DNA of 10,848 bases from Clostridium sp. CAG:628. Lineage in GTDB: Bacteria; Bacillota_I; Bacilli_A; RF39; UBA660. Below, piece after piece: positions 1 to 6,675 of the stretch; within the stretch, counting starts at the first letter, position 1, and each line of letters opens with the position of its first letter. The notes below the pieces were generated by a model, which was not told where the DNA came from, did not search any database, and saw only the letters and a list, made by a program, of their open reading frames with translations. Location: positions 1 to 10,848 of the forward strand of contig FR902224.1 in the NCBI GenBank assembly GCA_000438415.1, read 5' to 3'. The translations under genes were made by a program, and so were the position numbers.

Positions 1-35
1 ATATAACTTAATTTATTTACATAATTATTAGTCAT
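1..35 (-). CDS. start of an unidentified gene, cut by the window edge
   Basis: Only the first eleven codons are inside the window (MTNNYVNKLSY, then the edge), so no function can be given. The start is supported by a strong ribosome binding site, AAGGAGGA on the minus strand at 44-51, about eight bases before the ATG, and by a candidate promoter at 69-97. It is the next gene after the duplicated left-end region and is on the same strand as all other genes. It could be another member of the local duplicated family, but the eleven visible residues do not show that. Confidence 0.55.
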   Translation of the reverse strand, partial: MTNNYVNKLSY

Positions 36-68
36 ATTTTGTGTCCTCCTTCTATCTTAACTAGTTTA

Positions 69-97
69 ATTTTATCAAAAAAGAGTACTCTTTTCAA
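69..97 (-). promoter_or_regulatory. candidate sigma-70 promoter overlapping a terminator
   Basis: On the minus strand TTGAAA (92-97) is followed after exactly 17 bases by TAAAAT (69-74). The -35 box lies in the loop of the terminator hairpin at 77-106, and the -10 box lies just past its T-run. It would drive the gene starting at 35. The layout is the same as at 477-505 and may have been inherited from the same duplication. Confidence 0.45.
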
Positions 98-106
98 GTA
101 CCCTTT
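77..106 (-). terminator. rho-independent terminator (copy A)
   Basis: On the minus strand AAAGGGTACT and AGTACTCTTT form a 10-bp stem with one G-U pair and a seven-base loop (90-96), followed by a run of T. It closes the duplicated 3' gene remnant at 118-473. A diverged copy at 485-514 ends the full-length gene. Confidence 0.7.
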
Positions 107-117
107 AACATTTTTTA

Positions 118-473
118 CTAAATATTACTAGAAGTAGTTATTTTAATACTCTTAACTAAATAATCATATTCTTTCATAAACAAATCTTTTTTAGCATCAT
201 TAAATATAAAACTAATTCCATAAGTATTAACTCCATCATTTACCATAAAATACCAATCATTAGTAAAACTATATTCTTTATACTTACTCTTTATTAAATA
301 ACCTTCAAGTCCACATAATGTATACTCATTCATTTCTAAAACATCATAATCATCTTTTAACCCATTCATTATTTCTTCTTTAGTAAATACAACATCATAA
401 ACTTCTAACATAGAAGCTTCTACTCCTACATCATTTCTAGCTTCAGCAGTAAAATAGTTATAATACTCACTTT
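118..473 (-). pseudogene. truncated duplicate of the 3' end of the membrane protein gene
   Basis: This stretch is a near-identical copy of the last part of the gene at 525-1841. It covers the extracellular C-terminal domain from the SEYYNYF segment through the terminal TTSSNI residues. The similarity begins abruptly at 473, and an in-frame TAA lies immediately before the duplicated SEYYNYF codons, so the membrane segments and N-terminal half are missing. An internal ATG at 411 would allow a 97-residue product (MLEVYDVVF...) with AGGAG about 13 bases upstream, which is a poor spacing. This copy holds one copy of the 36-residue unit that is doubled in the full gene. A promoter-like TTGAAA-17-TATACT precedes it, so some transcription is possible. 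I read it as a duplication remnant, without excluding a small secreted-domain protein lacking a signal peptide. Confidence 0.75.
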
Positions 474-476
474 AAA

Positions 477-505
477 AGTATAACAAAAAAGAATACTCTT
501 TTCAA
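477..505 (-). promoter_or_regulatory. candidate promoter overlapping a terminator (copy B)
   Basis: TTGAAA (500-505) and TATACT (477-482) are 17 bases apart on the minus strand. The -35 box sits in the loop of the terminator at 485-514. The only thing downstream is the truncated copy at 118-473, so this may be a by-product of the duplication. The boxes are good, but such AT-rich DNA produces them by chance. Confidence 0.35.
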
Positions 506-514
506 GTACCCTTT
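485..514 (-). terminator. rho-independent terminator of the six-gene operon (copy B)
   Basis: On the minus strand AAAGGGTACT pairs with AGTATTCTTT (two G-U pairs) around a short loop, followed by a T-run. It lies just after the stop codon of the membrane protein gene at 525 and is the partner of the terminator at 77-106. Confidence 0.7.
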
Positions 515-524
515 AACAATTTTA

Positions 525-1841
525 CTAAATATTACTAGAAGTAGTTATTTTAATACTCTTAACTAAATAATCATATTCTTTCATAAACAAATCTTTTTTA
601 GCATCATTAAATATAAAACTAATTCCATAAGTATTTACTCCATCATTTACCATAAAATACCAATCATTAGTAAAACTATATTCTTTATATTTACACTTTA
701 TTAAATAACCTTCAAGTCCACATAATGTATACTCATTCATTTCAACTCCATCATTTACTATAAAATACCAGTCATTAGTAAAACTATATTCTTTATACTT
801 ACTCTTTATTAAATAACCTTCAAGTCCACATAATGTATACTCATTCATTTCTAAAACATCATAATCATCTTTTAACCCATTCATTATTTCTTCTTTAGTA
901 AATACCATATCATAAACTTCTAACATAGAAGCATCTAACCCTACATCATTTCTAGCTTCAGCAGTAAAATAGTTATAATACTCACTTTCATCATCTAATT
1001 CAAAATAACTAGGTAAACTAACAGTTATATTTTTATATTTATATTCTTTATAATTAACTGGACCACTTTCTTCACTAGACATAAAACCTAATAAAACTGC
1101 AAAAAATATTATAATTAAAGTAATTAAAACCACTTTAAAAGATTTTCTTTTATATTTCTTACTATTACTACTAGCCTTTTCTTCATTTATAATAGCCTCT
1201 TTATCAAAATAACTCTTATTCATACCAGTATTAACTATTATACCTTTTTTATAAAATTTCTCCATAAAACTATTTATTCTTTTAGACTTAATATAACTAG
1301 TTAATACACTTACTGGAATAGCATTTCTTTTATCATAAGCACCAAACTTATCATAAACACTTTCTAATTCTTTTATTTGTTCTGTTTCACTTTTATCATC
1401 AATATATTCTCTATTATCAATTACACCATAAGCTTCATAATTAATACTTTTAATAACCCCACCTATACCTAAAAAAGTAAATAAAACACTTATTAAATAA
1501 TCCCCTAACATTGCACTTACAAATTCACTATTACTATACAAACTAGATAGATAAGATAAATCTATTCCCATACCTTCTTTATATAATAAGAATAAAGGAA
1601 TAACAACAAAATTAAGTAAAGTTATAATTAAAATAGAACTGATTACAATTATAATTGGTGTCTTTTTAGTAACAATTCCACCAAACATTTTATAAAATTT
1701 AAACGAACCAATTCCTATAACAAAAGCAAGTATCGAAAGAATATAACCTCCATACACATACATAAGTAACCATGGAACTGAAAACACTATAGCACCCACT
1801 AAACTACCAATAAACCCTTTTAAATAATTATTATTTTCCAT
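525..1841 (-). CDS. multi-pass membrane protein with duplicated extracellular segment, function unknown
   Basis: I do not recognise this 438-residue protein. It has about four N-terminal membrane segments (roughly residues 9-27, 31-47, 62-87 and 109-130) and a charged soluble stretch at 140-230 that may form a small helical domain. A further membrane segment follows (236-254), then a C-terminal domain presumably outside the cell. In that domain residues 331-366 and 367-402 are tandem copies of one another, so it probably carries one extra unit compared with its ancestor. The start at 1841 is chosen because AGGTGA stands four bases before it; the same bases contain the TGA stop of the upstream gene, suggesting translational coupling. 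An earlier in-frame start at 1862 would overlap that gene and lacks this support. It is the last gene of the trmD operon and is followed by a terminator. The presence of translation genes upstream does not reveal its role. Confidence 0.8.
   Translation of the reverse strand: MENNNYLKGFIGSLVGAIVFSVPWLLMYVYGGYILSILAFVIGIGSFKFYKMFGGIVTKKTPIIIVISSILIITLLNFVVIPLFLLYKEGMGIDLSYLSSLYSNSEFVSAMLGDYLISVLFTFLGIGGVIKSINYEAYGVIDNREYIDDKSETEQIKELESVYDKFGAYDKRNAIPVSVLTSYIKSKRINSFMEKFYKKGIIVNTGMNKSYFDKEAIINEEKASSNSKKYKRKSFKVVLITLIIIFFAVLLGFMSSEESGPVNYKEYKYKNITVSLPSYFELDDESEYYNYFTAEARNDVGLDASMLEVYDMVFTKEEIMNGLKDDYDVLEMNEYTLCGLEGYLIKSKYKEYSFTNDWYFIVNDGVEMNEYTLCGLEGYLIKCKYKEYSFTNDWYFMVNDGVNTYGISFIFNDAKKDLFMKEYDYLVKSIKITTSSNI
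636..851. repeat. 108-bp tandem duplication inside a coding region
   Basis: Two adjacent 108-bp units, 636-743 and 744-851, are nearly identical and keep the reading frame. Each encodes 36 residues that start EMNEYTLCGLEGYLIK and end FMVNDGV or FIVNDGV. The downstream copy A has only one unit, so either this is a gain in the full-length gene or a loss in the remnant. Confidence 0.9.
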
Positions 1842-1845
1842 AAAA

Positions 1846-2289
1846 TCACCTACTTCTTCCACTAATTAATTCTTCTTCATTATAACCAATTGTCTTATAA
1901 AAATCTCTCATCATTTTAGAATAATATTCTCTTTCTTTATACTTTCTCTTAAACTCACTTTCAGTAATAGCTATCTTTGCTAAAAAATCCTTATATTGTT
2001 TCCTAGTTAAACATTCTTTATATTTATTAAATATACTTGATTTTAACTTCTCTATTTCTCCTAAACAAGCCTTAACTCCATCTTCACTATCATCTTCTTC
2101 TAATAATAAATTATATATTTTCTTAAAACAACTCTTAAACTTCTTTTCAACTTGTTTACAAGCATATAACTCTTTTAATTTATTATCAACTATAGTAATT
2201 TTACCCTTCTTACTTTTAGTAACAAATCCATTAATCTCACCATATTCTTCTACTTTAACTCTACCTCTTCTTTTAACAACTATATACAT
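1846..2289 (-). CDS. conserved-looking small hypothetical protein
   Basis: This 147-residue protein is basic and predicted soluble, with no signal peptide or membrane segment. It is rich in Lys and Glu and largely helical in character, possibly with short coiled-coil stretches around residues 38-62 and 76-130. It has four cysteines (44, 54, 75, 93), too widely spaced to suggest a classical zinc finger. The N-terminus (MYIVVKRRGRVKVEEYGEI) looks like a beta-hairpin before the helical part. AGGTGG six bases before the ATG supports the start. The gene begins eight bases after trmD and its stop overlaps the ribosome binding site of the membrane protein gene, so it belongs to the operon. In many bacteria rplS follows trmD; this is not rplS. 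I cannot assign a function. Confidence 0.75.
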   Translation of the reverse strand: MYIVVKRRGRVKVEEYGEINGFVTKSKKGKITIVDNKLKELYACKQVEKKFKSCFKKIYNLLLEEDDSEDGVKACLGEIEKLKSSIFNKYKECLTRKQYKDFLAKIAITESEFKRKYKEREYYSKMMRDFYKTIGYNEEELISGRSR

Positions 2290-2297
2290 AAACCCAC

Positions 2298-2960
2298 CTA
2301 CTTTAACAAATCTGGTCTTTTTTCTTTAGTTAACCTAACTCTTTCACTATATCTATATTCTTCTATCTTTTTATGATCACCACTTATTAATACATCAGGT
2401 ACTTTCATTCCTCTAAAAACTTGTGGTTTAGTATAAACTGGATAATCTAGTAAATTATCAGTAAAACTTTCACTAGTTAAGCTCTCCTCACTTATTACTC
2501 CAGGAACTAACCTAGTAACTGAATCAATTATACTCATCGCAGGTATTTCTCCTCCAGTTAAAACAAAGTCTCCAATACTTATTTCTTCATCTACTAAAGT
2601 TTTAATTCTCTCATCAAATCCTTCATAATGACCACATAATATTATCAAATGTTCTTTTTTAGAAAACTCACATGCTTTACTTTGATTATATAACTTTCCA
2701 CTTGGAGTAAGCATTACTACATAAGAATTCTCTTTTCTAACACTCTCTATAGCACTAAAAACTGGTTCACACATTAGAACCATTCCTCCACCCCCTCCAT
2801 ATGGAGTATCATCTACTTGATTATTACTAAGTGTACTAAAGTCTCTTATATTAACTAAATTAATACTAACCTTATTAGAACTTATTGCTCTTTTAATTAT
2901 ACTATTATCAAGTATTACTTTAAACATATCTGGAAATAATGTAAGAACATCTATTTTCAT
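2298..2960 (-). CDS. trmD: tRNA (guanine-37-N1)-methyltransferase TrmD
   Basis: TrmD methylates G37 next to the anticodon of tRNAs using S-adenosylmethionine and so prevents +1 frameshifting. The protein is 220 residues, slightly shorter than the usual 230-255. The family hallmarks are visible in order: the N-terminus MKIDVLTLFPDMF, DTPYGGGGGM at 51-60, GHYEGFDER at 110-118, and SIGDFVLTGGEIPAM at 128-142, which belongs to the trefoil-knot cofactor site. LLDYPVYTKPQVFRG at 170-184 follows, with the preceding Asp168 matching the expected catalytic aspartate. The start codon overlaps the rimM stop (ATGA), indicating translational coupling with the ribosome maturation factor, a very common pairing. 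The C-terminal helical domain is complete, so the enzyme should be functional. Confidence 0.97.
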   Translation of the reverse strand: MKIDVLTLFPDMFKVILDNSIIKRAISSNKVSINLVNIRDFSTLSNNQVDDTPYGGGGGMVLMCEPVFSAIESVRKENSYVVMLTPSGKLYNQSKACEFSKKEHLIILCGHYEGFDERIKTLVDEEISIGDFVLTGGEIPAMSIIDSVTRLVPGVISEESLTSESFTDNLLDYPVYTKPQVFRGMKVPDVLISGDHKKIEEYRYSERVRLTKEKRPDLLK

Positions 2961-3436
2961 ATCAAACCACTCACATTCTTAAATTCTATTCTATTATCTT
3001 TTTTACTAACTAACTTTATAAACTCTTTATTAAAAGGAATATATTTATTATTAACAAGAAATAACTTATACCCATTATTATCTATAATATCACTAACTTT
3101 ACCAATAAACTTATTTTCAAAATAAGCATCCATTCCAATATAATCACTAATAAATAACTCTCCATCTTTTAAAGGTACTTCATCTCTATCTATATAAACT
3201 TTAGAACCCTTAAACTTCAAAATATCATTAATATAATTATACTCATCAAATAAAAACATATCAAATATTTTATGATGTCTATAACTACTAATTGTAACTT
3301 TTTCTTTATTATCACCTATATAAAAATGTATACCCTTTTTAAAATAATAATCCTTATAATCAAAATTACTAAGTAATTTAACTTCACCCTTAAGTCCATG
3401 AGTATTAACAAGTTTCCCAACATATACATATTCCAT
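2957..3436 (-). CDS. rimM: ribosome maturation factor RimM
   Basis: RimM binds ribosomal protein S19 in the 30S head and helps 16S rRNA maturation in the cytoplasm. The 159-residue product has the typical two parts. The N-terminal beta-barrel carries the signature VGKLVNTHGLKGEVK at residues 6-20, and a PRC-like barrel from about residue 93 ends with the family pattern YIPFNKEFIKLV near residues 132-143. I chose the ATG at 3436 because AGGTGA stands five bases before it, overlapping the stop of the upstream methyltransferase gene. The GTG at 3445 would place the start inside that motif and is less likely. The stop overlaps the trmD start by four bases. The sequence is diverged and Lys/Asp-rich, as expected in such an AT-rich genome, but no key segment is missing. 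Confidence 0.95.
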   Translation of the reverse strand: MEYVYVGKLVNTHGLKGEVKLLSNFDYKDYYFKKGIHFYIGDNKEKVTISSYRHHKIFDMFLFDEYNYINDILKFKGSKVYIDRDEVPLKDGELFISDYIGMDAYFENKFIGKVSDIIDNNGYKLFLVNNKYIPFNKEFIKLVSKKDNRIEFKNVSGLI

Positions 3437-3441
3437 ACACT

Positions 3442-4161
3442 TCACCTAAATTTATACATAATTATAGAACCACTTACACCCACATTCAAACTTTCACATT
3501 TACTATTCATTGGTATATTTATTCCTTCATCAGCCTTTTCTTTTATATAACTACTAATTCCTTTACCTTCACTACCAAGTACTAAAGCATAATCTTTTAC
3601 TTCACTATTATCTAAATTAATACTTCCATGCATATCAGCATAATATACTTTTATACCCATATCATGTATTTTATCTATAGCTTGATTTAAATCCATTCTA
3701 ACTATATTCATATTAAACATACATCCTTCAGTACTTCTAATTAATTTATCATTATATATATTAACTGAATCCATACTAAGTACTATAGTACTTACATTAA
3801 ATGCAAGCGCACTTCTTATTATGGTACCCACATTACCAGGATCTTGCACATTATCTAATAACACTATTTTGTTACCTACTATTTTATCAGACAAAAAGAA
3901 TTTAACAACACCCATTATATTAGGAGTACTTTTAAGTAAACTAATCTTCTCTAAACATTTATCACTTACTATAGTAGTTTTAACATCATAACTTATACTA
4001 CATTTATTACTTTTAATTACTTCTAAAAGAATCCCGCTTTTATAAGCCTCTTCTACAAGATGTTCCCCTTCAACAATAAACATATTATTTTCAAGTATAT
4101 ACTTCTTATCTCTTAATTTCTTAAAAAATAATATCTTCTCATTATTAACACTATCTTTCAT
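3442..4161 (-). CDS. SpoU/TrmH-family RNA 2'-O-ribose methyltransferase
   Basis: The 239-residue protein has the three SPOUT motifs of 2'-O-methyltransferases. Motif 1 is NVQDPGNVGTIIR (104-116), motif 2 is LVLGSEGKG (193-201), and motif 3 is IPMNSKCESLNVGVSGSI (216-233) with the cofactor-knot residues. Residues 8-90 form a small N-terminal substrate-binding domain of the kind found in RlmB/YsgA-type enzymes. The substrate is probably a 23S rRNA or tRNA nucleotide, but sequence alone does not tell which. AAGGAGG directly upstream supports the ATG at 4161, which overlaps the stop of the metallopeptidase gene by one base. The stop precedes rimM by five bases, so the gene sits in a translation-related operon. 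Residues after motif 3 are few, giving a slightly short C-terminus. Confidence 0.92.
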   Translation of the reverse strand: MKDSVNNEKILFFKKLRDKKYILENNMFIVEGEHLVEEAYKSGILLEVIKSNKCSISYDVKTTIVSDKCLEKISLLKSTPNIMGVVKFFLSDKIVGNKIVLLDNVQDPGNVGTIIRSALAFNVSTIVLSMDSVNIYNDKLIRSTEGCMFNMNIVRMDLNQAIDKIHDMGIKVYYADMHGSINLDNSEVKDYALVLGSEGKGISSYIKEKADEGINIPMNSKCESLNVGVSGSIIMYKFR

Positions 4162-4802
4162 TACTCCTCCTTTAAACTTCTCTTATTATTTAAATAATCT
4201 GGTTTATAAAACTTAACAGTATTCCAAAACTCTTTACTATGATTAAAATGTATAAAATGAACAAGTTCATGAACAATTACATAATCAATATCATCTACAT
4301 TACATTTAATAAGTTCACTATTTAAAGTAATAAGCTTCTTACTTTTATTACAATATCCCCACTTTCTAACCATTTTTCTAATACTAACTTTTGGAAAAGG
4401 AATACTTTTATTATTCATTTTATTATATACAATACTCACTCTTTCTACTAAGAAACTTTTACTCATTTTCTTTAAAAACTTATCTAAGTCATCTTCTTGT
4501 TTTACATAAATATAATCTTCCACTATTTTAGGATTTTTAATAGTATTTAGTATAACTACTTTATATTCTTTACCTAAATAATAAAACTTTTTTGCTTTCT
4601 CACACTTCTTTAACATAATATTATACATCTTAGTAATATAACCAATATTATCATTTACTAAATTAGTTATATATAAGTTACTAGTTAACATATTAGTAGT
4701 AACATACACTTTTAAATCATCTTTAACCCTTATATAAGTATTCTTAATATTCTTTTTAATAATAACTACTTCTACATTCTCTCCATCAATTAATACTTTC
4801 AT
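4161..4802 (-). CDS. YgjP/DUF45-type zinc metallopeptidase
   Basis: The 213-residue protein matches the YgjP-like (DUF45, M48-clan) family. Its C-terminal half has WGYCNKSKKLITLNSELI (148-165) followed by VIVHELVHFIHFNHSKEFW (175-193). The HExxH residues His178, Glu179 and His182 plus His188 are the expected zinc ligands and catalytic glutamate. The N-terminal half is a beta-rich region typical of these proteins (the YIRVKDDLKVYV pattern near 23-34). The physiological substrate of the family is poorly known. It is the first gene of the operon with the SpoU methyltransferase, rimM and trmD. No ribosome binding site precedes the ATG, but an extended -10 box ends six bases before it, so the transcript is probably leaderless. 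Confidence 0.9.
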   Translation of the reverse strand: MKVLIDGENVEVVIIKKNIKNTYIRVKDDLKVYVTTNMLTSNLYITNLVNDNIGYITKMYNIMLKKCEKAKKFYYLGKEYKVVILNTIKNPKIVEDYIYVKQEDDLDKFLKKMSKSFLVERVSIVYNKMNNKSIPFPKVSIRKMVRKWGYCNKSKKLITLNSELIKCNVDDIDYVIVHELVHFIHFNHSKEFWNTVKFYKPDYLNNKRSLKEE

Positions 4803-4808
4803 AATTAA

Positions 4809-4837
4809 AGTATACCATAGTTTAAAACAAAAATAAA
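4809..4837 (-). promoter_or_regulatory. probable promoter of the ygjP-rimM-trmD operon, leaderless
   Basis: On the minus strand TGGTATACT gives an extended -10 box (TATACT at 4809-4814) with a weak -35, TTTATT, at 4832-4837 after 17 bases. The ATG at 4802 begins six bases beyond the -10 box, where transcription would be expected to start. This would explain the missing ribosome binding site. Confidence 0.5.
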
Positions 4838-4912
4838 GAGCACATAAGAAAAAGTTCTATTATGCATTTTTTAATTTTTTTGATTTTTGCGTAATAGAAC
4901 TATTTACTCTTT
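4835..4912. repeat. long imperfect palindrome, possible second terminator or repeat element
   Basis: A 14-bp inverted repeat (4853-4866 and 4888-4901) with one T-G mismatch encloses a 21-base T-rich loop. Short outer arms, AAAGAG (4835-4840) and CTCTTT (4907-4912), extend the symmetry. On the minus strand the stem is followed by TTTTTC, so it could back up the terminator at 4942-4968. It may equally be a dispersed palindromic element; the window holds only one copy. Confidence 0.55.
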
Positions 4913-4941
4913 TTCACCTTATAAAGTACATTTAGTTAATT

Positions 4942-4968
4942 AAAAAAAACATTTATTAAAATGCTTTT
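4942..4968 (-). terminator. terminator of the XRE regulator gene
   Basis: AAAAGCATTT and AAATGTTTT on the minus strand form a stem of about nine pairs (one G-U) with a four-base loop, followed by at least seven T. It lies eight bases after the stop of the XRE gene. Confidence 0.65.
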
Positions 4969-4976
4969 AATCCAAG

Positions 4977-5279
4977 TTAAGCTTTAACAGTTTCCTCTGT
5001 TTCTTCCTTAACTAAAGGTACAACTCCTAATGTATATCCAATAGGTTCAAGAAGTCTAATCAAAGTATTAATTTGAGGACTATTTAAATTATTTTCTATT
5101 TTAGCAACAGTTTCTCTAATAATTCCAGCACGTTCTCCCACTTCTCTTTGACTCAAATGTTGGCTCTTTCTAGCAACAACAATTTGACGTATAACTTCTT
5201 TTTCCAATTCCTTTAATTCCTCTTCCTTTAATAATTCTTCTTCAGTTTTTACGATATTTTCTTTTTTTGGTCTTCCCAT
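4977..5279 (-). CDS. XRE/Cro-CI-family helix-turn-helix regulator (antitoxin-like)
   Basis: This 100-residue protein has one helix-turn-helix domain at about residues 31-88. The core is LSQREVGERAGIIRETVAKIE (42-62), followed by SPQINTLIRLLEPIGYTL, the usual end of such domains in HigA-type and other small XRE regulators. A charged, Glu/Lys-rich helix (11-29) precedes it and an acidic tail ends it; the N-terminus MGRPKKEN is basic. The start at 5279 follows GAAGGAAA. The gene has its own promoter, with a palindrome between the -35 and -10 boxes that would suit autoregulation, and its own terminator. It follows the ATPase gene by 66 bases but no toxin gene of the usual small RelE/HigB type is adjacent. 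I infer a DNA-binding repressor; the partner is unknown. Confidence 0.85.
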   Translation of the reverse strand: MGRPKKENIVKTEEELLKEEELKELEKEVIRQIVVARKSQHLSQREVGERAGIIRETVAKIENNLNSPQINTLIRLLEPIGYTLGVVPLVKEETEETVKA

Positions 5280-5297
5280 TTTCCTTCACCGATTACT

Positions 5298-5325
5298 ATT
5301 GTACCAAAAAATTGTACAAAGTCAA
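5298..5325 (-). promoter_or_regulatory. promoter of the XRE gene with embedded operator
   Basis: TTGACT (5320-5325) and TACAAT (5298-5303) are 16 bases apart on the minus strand. The spacer contains the perfect palindrome TTGTACAA at 5312-5319. The heptamer GTACAAT occurs twice, 13 bp apart, the second time overlapping the -10 box. This is a natural autorepressor site for the XRE protein. Confidence 0.75.
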
Positions 5326-5345
5326 CCTTTTTTTAAGATTTTTCT

Positions 5346-6650
5346 TTATTTAATACAAAACACAGCATACAATGGAACAGTTTTAATATTATTAACAAAG
5401 CCAAAGTTTTTACTAGAGACTCTAATACTATATTTAGGGTTAAAATTATCTACATAAGTTTTTAAACTTTTTGACTGAGTATTATCACTAGATTTAACTT
5501 CTACAGGTATTATGCCATCTTCATTTTGTATCAAAAAGTCTATTTCTAAAGTAGAACTTTCATTTTTATAATAAGTAAGGGTTTTATTTAAAGAACTCTT
5601 TAAATGAAAAGCAACATAATTTTCTGCAATTAAACCATTGAATTTACCATCAACTATATCAGAATAATTTAACTCCATCATGCTTCTTAAAAGTCCAACA
5701 TCATTCAAGTACATTTTAAAAGTATCTATATCTAAAAACATTTTTACAGGAACTGAAGGCGTTTTAACATTAAAACTTTGTAATACTATTCTACTCTCTA
5801 AAAGCCAGTCCAAAGGAAGTTCATAATCTCTTTTTCTAGAGTTAGTATTAATTTTACTATATTGAAATTTATGACTATCATTTGCAAGCTGTGATGGAAT
5901 AGAAGAATAAGTTGCTTTAATTTTAACTGTTTCACTATTGTTATCTACATATTTAAACATATCTTCATAATAAGCATTAATTATATTTGTTAAAATGTTA
6001 TCATCAAAGGAAGCTGCATTCTTTCCTTGCTCTATAAAATTTTGAACTGCTTCAGGCATTCCACCTACATACAAATACTGTCTATAATAAGCAAGAGCAT
6101 GATTATGAAATGACTCTAGAAGTGGTTTATTAGTTTCATAACTTTTTTTAATTTCACTAATTAATAAATCTTCATCAATCGCCATCAAGAACTCTTCAAA
6201 GTCCATTTGATACATATCAAGCATATCAACTTTTCCAACCGGAAAAGCCTTTTTATTTTTGTTTCTTTTTAAAGAAACTCCAAGTAAACTTCCTGCACAA
6301 ATTATATTTAAGTCTGGATGTTCTTCATAAATATATTTTAAATTTGAAATTAAAGAAGGACTTTCCTGTACTTCATCTACAAAAAGAACAGTATTTTCAT
6401 TTATTTCTTTAACACCAGCAATCGCTAAAAGTTCTTTAAATTTTTCTTCAGCATTCATTTTAGATTCATAAATATTAATAATATATTCATTGTGAAATAA
6501 ATTAACTTCATGAAAATTTTCATATTCATTTTTACAAAACTCTCTAATAATATATGTTTTACCAACTTGTCTTGCTCCAAACATAAGTAAAGGTTTTCTA
6601 TTTTTAGAAGATTTCCATTCTAATATTTTATCATAAATTTTTCTTTTCAT
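5346..6650 (-). CDS. AAA-family ATPase with C-terminal DUF4143 (PD-(D/E)XK-like) domain
   Basis: The 434-residue protein belongs to the widespread AAA_14/DUF4143 family, whose cellular role is still unclear. Walker A is GARQVGKT (25-32), Walker B is LFVDEVQE (89-96), and CAGSLLGVSL (118-127) is the usual sensor segment. YVGGMPEAV (194-202) is a family signature. The C-terminal domain contains GLIAENYVAFHL (339-350), LEIDFLI (368-374) and PVEVKSS (382-388). Glu343, Asp371, Glu384 and Lys386 are arranged as in the PD-(D/E)XK nuclease fold, though many relatives are thought to be inactive. The gene stands alone, with its own TTGAAA-17-TATAAT promoter and three 32-bp repeats in front of it. It uses TCT for Ser and GGA for Gly more than its neighbours seem to, which fits acquisition by transfer. 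The start follows only a weak ribosome binding site. Confidence 0.92.
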   Translation of the reverse strand: MKRKIYDKILEWKSSKNRKPLLMFGARQVGKTYIIREFCKNEYENFHEVNLFHNEYIINIYESKMNAEEKFKELLAIAGVKEINENTVLFVDEVQESPSLISNLKYIYEEHPDLNIICAGSLLGVSLKRNKNKKAFPVGKVDMLDMYQMDFEEFLMAIDEDLLISEIKKSYETNKPLLESFHNHALAYYRQYLYVGGMPEAVQNFIEQGKNAASFDDNILTNIINAYYEDMFKYVDNNSETVKIKATYSSIPSQLANDSHKFQYSKINTNSRKRDYELPLDWLLESRIVLQSFNVKTPSVPVKMFLDIDTFKMYLNDVGLLRSMMELNYSDIVDGKFNGLIAENYVAFHLKSSLNKTLTYYKNESSTLEIDFLIQNEDGIIPVEVKSSDNTQSKSLKTYVDNFNPKYSIRVSSKNFGFVNNIKTVPLYAVFCIK

Positions 6651-6675
6651 AATATTACCAACTTTCTATAATACC

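Larger units (their letters stand above)
77..988. repeat. direct duplication of a gene 3' end with its terminator
   Basis: Copy A (77-473) and copy B (485-988) align along their whole length, including the terminator and the coding sequence for the C-terminal domain. Copy B is longer by one 108-bp unit, itself a tandem repeat (636-851). Upstream of 473 and 988 the two sequences diverge at once: copy A continues with TTTAAAAGTATAAC and copy B with TTTCATCATC. A few substitutions separate the copies (for example GVEAS against GLDAS), so the duplication is recent but not fresh. Confidence 0.85.

Noticed and set aside
118..411. Independent 97-residue gene
   Set aside because: It is a near-copy of the end of the gene at 525-1841, with the similarity continuing past its ATG to an in-frame stop, so it is a truncated duplicate.
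2957..3444. Mycoplasma-type code with TGA as Trp
   Set aside because: TGA ends rimM and the SpoU gene at the expected family lengths and in tight overlaps with the next starts, so it is a stop here.
3437..3445. GTG start for rimM three codons earlier
   Set aside because: The GTG is part of the AGGTGA ribosome binding site that serves the ATG at 3436.
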